A DNA stretch of 6,028 nt from Clostridiales bacterium. Its GTDB lineage: Bacteria > Bacillota > Clostridia > Saccharofermentanales > Saccharofermentanaceae. The position numbers and the translations under genes are program-made. Shown here piece after piece: positions 1 through 6,028 of this stretch (the stretch's first letter is position 1; each line of letters begins with the position of its first letter). The notes below the pieces were generated by a model. That model had not been told where the DNA came from and did no database searches. It saw only the letters and a list, made by a program, of their open reading frames with translations. The DNA lies in assembly GCA_017612755.1 (NCBI GenBank), contig JAGAFH010000217.1, positions 1 to 6,028 of the forward strand, written 5' to 3'.

Positions 1-446
1 AAGTGCTCTTCCGTCCCCACGTCGAAAATGAAGAGTCCGCCCCTGAGCATATATGTTTCAAAGGACTTTAAGATCTTCTCGAAAAGCTTCCTGTCCGTAA
101 TGTGGTTCATGGTATTTGTGGTGGAGATAAACACGTCCGCCATGCCGGGGAGCTCGTAATCTGTAATATCCTGATTGACCCACATAACCCTGGAGGACTT
201 CCCGGATGCTTCCATCAGCATCTCATCAGACCTGTCTATACCTGTGGCATCGTAGCCGTACTTTTCCGCCAGCACAGCGGTAACGCTTCCGGAGCCGCAG
301 CCCAGGTCCACCAGGGATCTGCCCTTTTCTTCTGTCTTCAGGTGTTTTTCTACAAGACTGTTAATGAGACTTCCCAGTTCTTCCGGGTCTATCTCCTCCT
401 GCATCAGATCGTAGTGATCTGCCAGTACGTCATAGAGGTCTTCCAT
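1..446 (-). CDS. Class I SAM-dependent methyltransferase (3' end cut off by window edge)
   Basis: Reading leftward from ATG at 446-444 gives 148 open codons up to the window edge, so the C-terminus is missing. The glycine-rich SAM-binding motif I is clear (VDLGCGSGS, residues 46-54), followed by an acidic residue after the second strand (GID, D71), a motif-III-like NQDIT (91-95), and a strand 4 region FISTTNTMNHITD. The opening (YDVLADHYDLM) resembles small cytosolic methyltransferases of the YqeM/Methyltransf_25 type. The substrate cannot be told from sequence. The start codon shares one base with the stop of the upstream M23 gene (TGATG) and no good Shine-Dalgarno is visible, so translation is probably coupled to that gene. 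Family call is firm; a role in wall biology is only suggested by position. Confidence 0.88.
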   Translation of the reverse strand, partial: MEDLYDVLADHYDLMQEEIDPEELGSLINSLVEKHLKTEEKGRSLVDLGCGSGSVTAVLAEKYGYDATGIDRSDEMLMEASGKSSRVMWVNQDITDYELPGMADVFISTTNTMNHITDRKLFEKILKSFETYMLRGGLFIFDVGTEEH

Positions 447-1786
447 CAGGAAAGATACCCCAGGGGATCTACGGCAGTTCCCCACTCCCTGACCTCAAAG
501 TGAAGATGAGGTCCGGTGGATCCGCCGGTACTTCCAACTTCTCCCAGGACAGTTCCTGTGGAGACAGAATCTCCGGTGCTGACGTAAACGTCTCTCATAT
601 GAGCATATACTGTAGTTATTCCGTTGCCATGGTCTACGATACAGTAGTTACCGTATCCGGAACCGCCATAATTCTCTCCTTCAACAGGCTCCTCCACATA
701 GATGACAGTACCTGAAGCGGCTGCCATAACGGAATCGCCGAAACCGGCTCCGATATCAAGACCGTAATGCATCCTTACCGTTCCGTCCAGCGGATGGGTC
801 CTCTCTCCGAAATAATCCCTGATAGTCGTTGACCAGGTAGGCCAGGAAAGTGTGCCGTTACTCTCCGGGGGAGATGTGGGAGCAGGAACAGGTGTAGGAT
901 CAGAGCTTTCGTTTCCGGAATCATCATTTGACTGGGAAGAAGCCTGGGTAGGCGTTGCTGTTGCATTCTGTGCATCCAGCTGGGCCTGAAGTGCAGCTAT
1001 CTGATCTCCAAGTGCCGCAGACTGGGCATCAAACTCGGCCGCCATCTGGTTGTAAGAAGTAATACTTACGGAGATATCTTCAAGGGCGGCCTCGGTAACA
1101 CCGATACGGTCTTCCAGCTCCTGAAGCTGCTCCTGCTTTTCCTCAGCTATTGTCTGCATATCTTCAGCTTCCTGAAGGGCGTAGTTAGACTGGGCCTCAG
1201 CGTAGTCCAAGGCTATCTGCATCTCATCCACAGCCTGATCGTCAGCATCTGCGATGAGGGTTATTATCTCCATATTAGTAAAGAAACCTGCGATGGAATC
1301 GGATTCCAGAAGGACTTCAAGAGTGGACTTGTTCCTGTATTCAAACATTGTGGAGACTCTCTCGGAGAACATCTCCTTTGTCTCCTCCAGATTATCCTGA
1401 GCATCAAGATATGTGTCGTATGCTTCGACCTTCGCCTCCAGGGCAAGGGCATACTGCTGGGCGATCAGCTGGTACTGTTCCCATTGCTCGTCGGAAAGGC
1501 CCTGAAGTTCTGCCAGTTCTCCCGTAAGGGCATCCTTTTCGCCCTCCAGCTGACTGGCCATGGCTCTTGCATCCGCTGCCGCAGCTTCAGCCTCTTCCCT
1601 GTCGTTTCTGGCAGATTCCAGATCATCTTCGGTATCCCTGTTGAGACGGATCATAAGCCTGTCCAGCTTAGATCCGGACGCATTGACCTTAGACGAGAAA
1701 ACTCCCACTCCAAGGGCAGCTGTAAGCACCAGGGCTCCGCCTGCTATCAGTCTTTTCTGAAGCTCCACGTTATCCGAAAACTTCAT
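446..1786 (-). CDS. Secreted coiled-coil M23 (LytM-type) peptidoglycan endopeptidase, probable FtsEX partner
   Basis: A 446-residue exported murein hydrolase. Residues 1-36 look like a signal peptide: basic K11-R12, a hydrophobic core at about 13-30, and a possible cleavage site after VNA (36); retention as a membrane anchor is also possible. Residues about 40-275 are a long Glu/Gln/Ala-rich coiled coil. A segment at 155-182 (STLEVLLESDSIAGFF onward) resembles the conserved part of EnvC/PcsB-type coiled coils. A Ser/Thr/Pro/Asn linker follows at about 275-311, then the M23 domain at about 320-446. Zinc ligands are all present: H340 and D344 (HYGLD) and H429 of HLH (427-429); the catalytic YAH histidine is H396. 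Unlike EnvC, whose LytM domain is degenerate, this one should be catalytic. It starts 4 nt after ftsX, preceded by AAAGG, and is probably the hydrolase held in check by FtsEX. Exact bond cleaved is unknown. Confidence 0.93.
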   Translation of the reverse strand: MKFSDNVELQKRLIAGGALVLTAALGVGVFSSKVNASGSKLDRLMIRLNRDTEDDLESARNDREEAEAAAADARAMASQLEGEKDALTGELAELQGLSDEQWEQYQLIAQQYALALEAKVEAYDTYLDAQDNLEETKEMFSERVSTMFEYRNKSTLEVLLESDSIAGFFTNMEIITLIADADDQAVDEMQIALDYAEAQSNYALQEAEDMQTIAEEKQEQLQELEDRIGVTEAALEDISVSITSYNQMAAEFDAQSAALGDQIAALQAQLDAQNATATPTQASSQSNDDSGNESSDPTPVPAPTSPPESNGTLSWPTWSTTIRDYFGERTHPLDGTVRMHYGLDIGAGFGDSVMAAASGTVIYVEEPVEGENYGGSGYGNYCIVDHGNGITTVYAHMRDVYVSTGDSVSTGTVLGEVGSTGGSTGPHLHFEVREWGTAVDPLGYLS

Positions 1787-1790
1787 AGCC

Positions 1791-2687
1791 TTACACCTTT
1801 ATATACTTTCTTACGGAGATACCGCTTCCGACAGCTCCGATAAGAACGCCTATAAGCACCACGATAAGAAGGATCCACCAGGTGATATTCCTTGTGGGAA
1901 GGAGAGCATAGAAACTGGAAGGATCGATGCCCGCCATAGCCTTGTAGTAGATGGCCCTGTAGGCAACAGTAGTTATGCCCCAGGCGCATATGGCGCTTAT
2001 AAGTCCTACGATGCCGCCCTCGATAATGTAGGGCATCCTTATATAGAAGTTGGTGGCGCCGACAAATTTCATTATCTCTATCTCACTGGCTCTGGAATAA
2101 ACAGAGATCCTTACCATATTGGATATGATGAAAAGGGCAATGACGAAAAGCACCACGAAGGAAACTACAGTAGCAATATTGACTGCAGTCCTGGCCTTGC
2201 TCAAAAAGGTCATTACGTTGCTTTCCTTGGCTACCCTTCCAACACCGGGCATGGATGCTATCCTGTTACAGACTTCATCTGCCTTGGCGGGATCAGAGAT
2301 CCTGACGGAGAAGGAATAGGGAAGATATGTATTGTAATCAAAATCATCAAGGATGGAAGAACTGTTTCCCAGATTAGCCTTGAAGGAATTGTAGTTCTCC
2401 TCCGGAGAAGACAGCCGGAGCTCTATAACGTTGGGATCCTGGTAAATATAAGAAGACGTGGCATTGATCTCATCCACGGATGCGGTTGTCTTCATATAGA
2501 CCTCGATGGGAGGCTGCTGGGCCAGTCTCTTCATCATGCTCCTGGCATTGGCGGAAAAAACGAAGAAGGTGCTCATAAGGATGAGCATCAGAAGGATAGT
2601 CGTGACAGATGCTATGGTAACGAGGGGATGTCTGGATATTCCTCTGAATCCCTCCCTGACCGAATTAAAAAATGCTCTTACACTCAC
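1791..2687 (-). CDS. ftsX: Cell division ABC-transporter permease FtsX
   Basis: FtsX is the membrane half of the FtsEX complex, which passes FtsE ATPase activity to a peptidoglycan hydrolase outside the cell. The 298 residues match the usual length. Four membrane segments are seen at about 22-44, 169-190, 220-243 and 269-289, with a large extracellular loop at about 45-168, the region that contacts the hydrolase coiled coil in S. pneumoniae FtsX-PcsB. The cytoplasmic stretch after TM2 (SRASEIEIMKFVGATNFYIR, 198-217) is the typical FtsX/MacB-type coupling signature. The start is GTG, directly abutting the ftsE stop (TAAGTG), with a perfect AGGAGG upstream. The ATG at 2698 in another frame stops after four codons and is not an alternative. 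The gene sits between ftsE and the M23 hydrolase, the classic partner order. Confidence 0.96.
   Translation of the reverse strand: MSVRAFFNSVREGFRGISRHPLVTIASVTTILLMLILMSTFFVFSANARSMMKRLAQQPPIEVYMKTTASVDEINATSSYIYQDPNVIELRLSSPEENYNSFKANLGNSSSILDDFDYNTYLPYSFSVRISDPAKADEVCNRIASMPGVGRVAKESNVMTFLSKARTAVNIATVVSFVVLFVIALFIISNMVRISVYSRASEIEIMKFVGATNFYIRMPYIIEGGIVGLISAICAWGITTVAYRAIYYKAMAGIDPSSFYALLPTRNITWWILLIVVLIGVLIGAVGSGISVRKYIKV
1794..1800 (-). promoter_or_regulatory. Ribosome binding site of the M23 peptidase gene
   Basis: AAAGGTG lies in the last codons of ftsX, with its AAAGG 9 nt before the ATG at 1786. It supports this start and shows that the signal for the M23 gene is embedded in ftsX. 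Confidence 0.6.
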
Positions 2688-4118
2688 TTAATCGTCATCC
2701 TCCTGGATATCAAGATCGATGTCGGTCCACTTGATCTCTTTTATCTCCGGGACCTCATCCTCTTCTTCCGCTTCTTCAGTTTCAGAAGCCTCTTCAGATA
2801 CGGTCTCTGCCTCCGGGGCATCCGTGTCTTCATCAGTTGCGATCCTGTCGAGTCTTGTCTCTACCACAGGTTCGTCTTTTTCATCTTCTTTATCTTCCGC
2901 GTCAGCATCATCAGCTGATGCTTCCGCAAGGGCAGCTGCTGCTTCCGCAGCTTTTCTGGAAGCTTCCTCCGCCGCCTTCTTTGCGTTTTCCTCCTCCTCG
3001 GAGGCAAGTCTCAAAGCTTCCTCAAGGCGCTTTCTTTCTTCCTCTTTGGCGGCTCTCTCTTCAGCTTCTCTGGCAAGACGCTCCTCTTCTTCCTTTGCAA
3101 GCCTTTCGGCTTCCTCTTTGGCAAGACGGGCAGCCTCCATGGCGGCACGCATCTCTTCTTCAGCCTTGAGGGCAGCTTCCATCTCTGCTATCCTGGCAGC
3201 TTCCCTGGCAGCCTTTGCCTCTTCTTCCGCTCTTCTGGCGGCCTCTACCACCTCAGGGGGAGTCTCACCGAAGAATATATCGGGGGCGACGGGCTTACTC
3301 ATGAAGCCCTCGTCATCGTAGGAATCGCTGTAGTCCGCATCTCCTTTGAAAGCCGGATCGTCACCGAAGGCGACGCCCACGTTCTCGATGCCGTAGCCTT
3401 CAAACTCCGGATCTTCTTTCCTGGCCGGCTCACTGTAGCCGCTCTCGTTCTTGTCCCTGATGATAAGGCCGTCCTCGATCTCGATAACGCGCTTTTTCAT
3501 CCTGTCTACCAGGTTGCTGTCATGGGTACATACGATAACTGTTGCGCCGCCCTTGTTGATCTCCTGCAAAAGAGCCATGATGCTCTCGGAAGTCTCCGGG
3601 TCCAGGTTACCTGTAGGCTCGTCCGCTACTACGATAGTGGGATTATTTACCATAGCTCTTGCGATGGCAACTCTCTGCTGCTCACCGCCTGAAAGCTCCT
3701 TGGGATAAGCATCTGCCTTGTCCTTAAGGCCTACTACGTTCAGCACCAGCTGGACAGTCTGGGAAAGGCTCTTCTTGGGGATGCCCACCAGCTCTCCGGC
3801 AAAGGCGATATTCTCAAATACTGTCTTGGATTCGATAAGTCTGAAATCCTGGTAGATCATTCCGATCTGTCTTCTGAGAACGGGGACCAGGGCCCTGGAC
3901 ATATCCGATATATTAAAGTCGTCGATATATACGGCACCCTCGTTGGGAGTCTCCTCACAGGTGATGCACTTCATCAGTGTGGATTTTCCGGAGCCGGACT
4001 TACCGATGATAAATACGAACTCCCCGTCTTCTATCTCAAAGCTTATTCCCCTCAGGGCATCCACATTTGTCTTGTCGTGGGAGGTATAAGTCTTATGTAC
4101 GTCATCAAATACTATCAT
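2688..4118 (-). CDS. ftsE: Cell division ATP-binding protein FtsE with a long charged C-terminal extension
   Basis: FtsE is the cytoplasmic ATPase of FtsEX, which controls septal or lateral wall hydrolysis. Residues 1-222 are a complete ABC domain: Walker A GKSGSGKST (39-47), Q-loop Q90 (IYQDFR), signature LSGGEQQR (142-149), Walker B IVVADEP with D166/E167, and switch H199. Typical FtsE ends near residue 220-230, but this protein has 476. The extra part is an acidic linker (about 223-286), a helical Ala/Glu/Lys/Arg-rich region (about 287-400), which includes four tandem octapeptides (331-362), and a strongly acidic tail (about 401-476) ending in a less simple EIKWTDIDLDIQ segment. The start ATG overlaps the stop of the upstream regulator (ATGA); ftsX follows with no gap. 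The ATPase assignment is firm; the role of the tail is unknown and could be a spacer, localisation signal or protein-binding arm. Confidence 0.96.
   Translation of the reverse strand: MIVFDDVHKTYTSHDKTNVDALRGISFEIEDGEFVFIIGKSGSGKSTLMKCITCEETPNEGAVYIDDFNISDMSRALVPVLRRQIGMIYQDFRLIESKTVFENIAFAGELVGIPKKSLSQTVQLVLNVVGLKDKADAYPKELSGGEQQRVAIARAMVNNPTIVVADEPTGNLDPETSESIMALLQEINKGGATVIVCTHDSNLVDRMKKRVIEIEDGLIIRDKNESGYSEPARKEDPEFEGYGIENVGVAFGDDPAFKGDADYSDSYDDEGFMSKPVAPDIFFGETPPEVVEAARRAEEEAKAAREAARIAEMEAALKAEEEMRAAMEAARLAKEEAERLAKEEEERLAREAEERAAKEEERKRLEEALRLASEEEENAKKAAEEASRKAAEAAAALAEASADDADAEDKEDEKDEPVVETRLDRIATDEDTDAPEAETVSEEASETEEAEEEDEVPEIKEIKWTDIDLDIQEDDD
2699..2704 (-). promoter_or_regulatory. 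Ribosome binding site of ftsX, embedded in the end of ftsE
   Basis: A perfect AGGAGG sits 11 nt before the GTG start of ftsX. It is formed by the Gln-Glu-Asp codons of the last six residues of FtsE, so it settles the GTG start and constrains the end of the FtsE tail. Confidence 0.75.
3033..3128 (-). repeat. Four degenerate 24-bp tandem repeats coding an octapeptide in the FtsE tail
   Basis: The units at 3105-3128, 3081-3104, 3057-3080 and 3033-3056 translate in frame as RLAKEEAE, RLAKEEEE, RLAREAEE and RAAKEEER. The period is 8 residues, not the 7 or 11 of coiled coils, and charge pairs fall at i to i+4 spacing. The DNA copies are diverged at third positions, so this is an old expansion kept at protein level. 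Confidence 0.8.
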
Positions 4119-5233
4119 CTGATCATGTTGTCCTTGCTGGTCTCAAGATACTCAAGGTATGTCCTTACCATGGAAGCCATCTTAAAGAGAACGGCATCGT
4201 CGAAGGAACGAAGATCGAGGCCTGTATTTTTCTTAACCTTATCAAGTCTGTATACGAGAGTATTTCTGTGTACATAGAGTTCACGGCTCGTCTCGGAACC
4301 GTTCAGGTTGTTGGCGAAGAAGCTCTCGATGGTGGTGATGGTATCATCGTCCAGCGTCTTATAAGCCTCATTGGGGAACACCTCGTCTATGAACATCTGG
4401 CAGAGGGTAGCGGGAAGCTGGTAGATAAGTCTTCCGAGACCCAGCTTGTCATATCTGGAGATATAACAGTTCTTCTCAAAGATCTTTCCTACACGGAGAG
4501 CCAGCATGGCATCCCTGTAGGACTTGGAGATGTTCTGGAAGAGATTGACGTAGGAGCCTACGCCAATGAAAGCGGTGCAGCCTTCGCCGTTAAGGCAGTC
4601 GAGAACGGAATTAGCGCAGTTCTCGATAAAGCTGTCCCTGTCCTCCTCGCTGCCGATAGCTTCCTCGGCATTAAGGACTATGATGGCTGTTGTCTCATCC
4701 ATCGCAAGGACGGATGCAGCCTCACTGTCCGTATAGAAGTTCTGTAAGATCTCAAGAGCCTCGGCGCCGTCCTCCCTGGAGGTACGTACTACCATGACCA
4801 GCCTTGCGATATTGCAGTTGATCTTATACTCCCTGGCCTTGATGGGGATCTCACCCTGAAGCTCGTTCTCAAGAAGGACGTTCTTTGTGAAGAGCTCCTT
4901 CTCGGCGTCTGTTCCCCGCTCCTTCATGGCGGTCTTGATCCACTCGGCTATAAGGCCCAGATAGATCCTGGCCTGGGGCTCGTCGCTGTCGATATAAACG
5001 ATATATTTGAACTGATCGCCCACTGCGATCTTCATATAAGTCTTCTCTGCGGTGGAAGAAAAGATATCTTCCGACATCATTACGGCACGTGCAGAAGGAT
5101 CCGTAGCGCCCTCGTTTTCAGGGTCTGTAGATGCGATCACGTATCCCGTGGTATCCATAACACCGACGGTCTGTGAAATAATCGTCTTCGTCTGTCGCAT
5201 GCATTTTTTGATCTCTTCCATTACGCGCACCAC
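4115..5233 (-). CDS. CdaR/PucR-family transcriptional regulator heading the ftsEX operon
   Basis: With the start chosen here the protein has 372 residues. The N-terminal part (about 5-110) resembles the putative sugar-diacid recognition domain of CdaR, including VGVMDTTGYVIASTDPE. The middle (about 140-260) fits the CdaR GGDEF-like region, with GVGSYVNLFQNISKSYRDAM near 225-244. The C-terminus is a PucR-type helix-turn-helix with the characteristic VHRNTLVYRLDKV (321-333) and FDDAVLFKM. It should bind DNA in response to a small molecule; the ligand cannot be read from sequence. The start is GTG at 5233, 8 nt after GGAG; ATG at 5221 lacks a ribosome binding site. An upstream ATG at 5323 would put the terminator tail and promoter inside the coding region and is rejected. 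Its stop overlaps the ftsE start (ATGA), an unusual placement for this family and a hint that it controls the operon or itself. Confidence 0.88.
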   Translation of the reverse strand: MVRVMEEIKKCMRQTKTIISQTVGVMDTTGYVIASTDPENEGATDPSARAVMMSEDIFSSTAEKTYMKIAVGDQFKYIVYIDSDEPQARIYLGLIAEWIKTAMKERGTDAEKELFTKNVLLENELQGEIPIKAREYKINCNIARLVMVVRTSREDGAEALEILQNFYTDSEAASVLAMDETTAIIVLNAEEAIGSEEDRDSFIENCANSVLDCLNGEGCTAFIGVGSYVNLFQNISKSYRDAMLALRVGKIFEKNCYISRYDKLGLGRLIYQLPATLCQMFIDEVFPNEAYKTLDDDTITTIESFFANNLNGSETSRELYVHRNTLVYRLDKVKKNTGLDLRSFDDAVLFKMASMVRTYLEYLETSKDNMIR

Positions 5234-5241
5234 ACTTTCCG

Positions 5242-5245
5242 CTCC
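5242..5245 (-). promoter_or_regulatory. Ribosome binding site that decides the regulator start
   Basis: GGAG, in the context CGGAGCGGAAAG, lies 8 nt before GTG at 5233, the best-spaced start. The next GTG (5230) is 11 nt away and the ATG at 5221 is 20 nt away. Confidence 0.55.
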
Positions 5246-5259
5246 GAGAGCATAATAAT

Positions 5260-5270
5260 ACAAATAGATA
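5260..5270. repeat. Downstream copy of an 11-bp direct repeat, possible operator
   Basis: TATCTATTTGT on the minus strand, overlapping the candidate -10 and probable transcription start. It is identical to the copy at 5297-5307. A bound protein here would block RNA polymerase. Confidence 0.45.
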
Positions 5271-5295
5271 ATATCATTCTTTGCGAAAAATCCAA
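5268..5295 (-). promoter_or_regulatory. Candidate sigma-A promoter of the regulator-ftsEX operon
   Basis: On the minus strand TTGGAT (5295-5290) and TATTAT (5273-5268) are separated by 16 nt in an AT-rich stretch just after the upstream terminator. Transcription would begin near 5261, giving a leader of about 28 nt with the GGAG site. The -10 is good and the -35 only fair. A second TATTAT further downstream (5260-5255) has no matching -35. Confidence 0.45.
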
Positions 5296-5296
5296 A

Positions 5297-5307
5297 ACAA
5301 ATAGATA
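5297..5307. repeat. Upstream copy of the 11-bp direct repeat, possible operator
   Basis: TATCTATTTGT on the minus strand, ending 1 bp before the candidate -35. It lies 37 bp from the other copy. The pair brackets the promoter core, which suggests a regulator site, though both copies are AT-rich and chance is not excluded. Confidence 0.45.
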
Positions 5308-5323
5308 CGCATTTTTGAGGCAT

Positions 5324-5358
5324 AAAAAAATACCGGAGGCCTTTCGGGAGCTCCGGTA
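5324..5358 (-). terminator. Rho-independent terminator after the sugar ABC-transporter ATPase gene
   Basis: On the minus strand an 8-bp perfect stem (TACCGGAG / CTCCGGTA) encloses a small inner CC-GAAA-GG hairpin and is followed by seven T residues (5330-5324). It starts 25 nt after the TAA at 5386-5384 and separates that gene from the regulator-ftsEX operon. Confidence 0.93.
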
Positions 5359-5383
5359 CTTTTACAACTCTGGAGAGTATTAA

Positions 5384-6028
5384 TTAAGAGATGATGCTCT
5401 GCTCAGTATCCTTATCGAAGATGTGGATACGGTTAGTATCGATAGCAAGGTCAACAACCTGGCCAACTGTGGACTGGGATGTTGTAGGGTCAACTCTACA
5501 TGTAAGAGGAAGTGAACCGTTAACTGTTACATAGAGATATGTCTCAGCACCGAGCATCTCGACGACGTCTACGTCAGCAGCGAAAGCTGTCTCAGGGTGG
5601 TCAGTAACGAATGTTGCTTCGTCTGTGATAGCCTCGGGACGAACACCGAAGATAACTTCCTGACCGTCACGCTCCATAACTTCCTCAACTGCATAACGCT
5701 CGGGAAGCTTAACTGTAACGTTCTCGAAGGAAACATAAACGTCAGAACCCTCAACGTTGATAACAGCATTGATGAAGTTCATGGGAGGCATTCCGATGAA
5801 TCCTGCAACGAATGTGTTAACAGGGTTGTCGTAAAGCTCCGTAGGAGAGTCAACCTGCTGGATGAATCCGTCCTTCATAACAACGATTCTCGTACCCATG
5901 GTCATGGCCTCTGTCTGGTCGTGAGTAACGTAGATGAATGTTGTCTTAAGTCTGTGGTGAAGCTTTGTGATCTCAACACGCATCTGAACACGAAGCTTAG
6001 CATCGAGGTTGGAGAGAGGCTCGTCCAG
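5384..6028 (-). CDS. ugpC: Carbohydrate ABC-transporter ATP-binding protein, UgpC/MsmX/MalK type (5' end outside window)
   Basis: The visible 214 residues are the C-terminal part of a cytoplasmic ATPase that powers uptake of sugars or glycerol phosphate. They begin in Walker B and D-loop ([17 protein letters not shown], visible 1-17), followed by the switch histidine in [10 protein letters not shown] (H36), the family motif FIGMPPMNF (77-85), and the TOBE-type regulatory domain with GVRPEAI (128-134). Relatives are about 365-370 residues long, so roughly 155 residues, including Walker A and the signature, lie beyond position 6028. Codons are biased towards GTT, GGT, CGT, AAC and TTC, more than in the downstream operon, which suggests high expression. 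Such ATPases often serve several sugar importers, so the substrate is not known and the ugpC symbol denotes family only. A strong terminator follows, so it is not part of the ftsEX operon. Confidence 0.93.
   Translation of the reverse strand: MDEPLSNLDAKLRVQMRVEITKLHHRLKTTFIYVTHDQTEAMTMGTRIVVMKDGFIQQVDSPTELYDNPVNTFVAGFIGMPPMNFINAVINVEGSDVYVSFENVTVKLPERYAVEEVMERDGQEVIFGVRPEAITDEATFVTDHPETAFAADVDVVEMLGAETYLYVTVNGSLPLTCRVDPTTSQSTVGQVVDLAIDTNRIHIFDKDTEQSIIS

Noticed and set aside
102..503. A 133-codon plus-strand open frame
   Set aside because: It is opposite the methyltransferase, whose motif I and coupled start are convincing; the antisense product is Cys/His-rich noise.
3033..3128. The 24-bp tandem repeat as a CRISPR array
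   Set aside because: Units are contiguous without spacers, diverged, and read in frame as part of FtsE.
2719..3321. A 200-codon plus-strand open frame rich in Ser and Ala
   Set aside because: It is the antisense reading of the Glu/Ala/Lys-rich FtsE tail (GAG/GAA codons read as Ser/Ser-like codons in reverse), with no ribosome binding site or recognisable domain.
4067..4747. A 226-codon plus-strand open frame
   Set aside because: It lies wholly opposite the regulator and start of ftsE, both of which have clear family motifs; its translation shows no known motif.
5234..5323. A 30-residue N-terminal extension of the regulator starting at ATG 5323
   Set aside because: This ATG lies beside the T-run of the upstream terminator and the extension would translate the candidate promoter and repeats; no ribosome binding site precedes it, whereas GTG at 5233 has one.
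5331..5365. The hairpin acting as a terminator for plus-strand transcription too
   Set aside because: On the plus strand the stem is followed only by CTTTTAC, a weak T run, and there is no plus-strand gene to terminate.

Overview
The window reads as chromosomal DNA from a low-to-mid GC Firmicute, most likely a clostridial lineage such as Lachnospiraceae. This rests on protein character and architecture (FtsEX next to an M23 hydrolase, a CdaR/PucR-type regulator, a UgpC/MsmX-type sugar ABC ATPase); no database search was possible, so the family-level placement is an inference. All recognisable genes lie on the minus strand, so transcription runs from high to low coordinates. Nothing on the plus strand looks like a real gene.

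Region by region, in transcription order: (1) 6028-5384 holds the C-terminal 214 residues of a carbohydrate ABC-transporter ATPase, whose 5' part lies outside the window. It is closed by a clear intrinsic terminator at 5358-5324. (2) The 150-bp gap 5383-5234 carries that terminator and a candidate sigma-A promoter. An 11-bp direct repeat (TATCTATTTGT on the minus strand) occurs twice there, one copy on each side of the promoter core. (3) From 5233 to the left edge runs a tightly packed unit of five genes: a CdaR/PucR-family regulator, ftsE, ftsX, an M23 (LytM) peptidase with a coiled coil, and a class I SAM methyltransferase that is cut off at position 1. The junctions are a 4-nt overlap, direct abutment, a 4-nt gap and a 1-nt overlap, so the five are very probably one translationally coupled operon.

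FtsE and FtsX should form the membrane ABC complex that, in Gram-positive bacteria, controls a peptidoglycan hydrolase from inside the cell. The M23 protein has the signal peptide, long coiled coil and intact zinc site expected of the controlled hydrolase. This is the PcsB/CwlO arrangement, but with a LytM catalytic domain.

Two things stand out. FtsE is about twice the usual length: after a complete ATPase domain it carries a roughly 250-residue charged tail with an Ala/Glu/Lys/Arg helix, four 8-residue tandem repeats and a very acidic end. Second, a regulator of a family usually linked to carbon-source sensing is the first gene of a cell-division/wall-remodelling operon, behind a promoter flanked by possible operator repeats.
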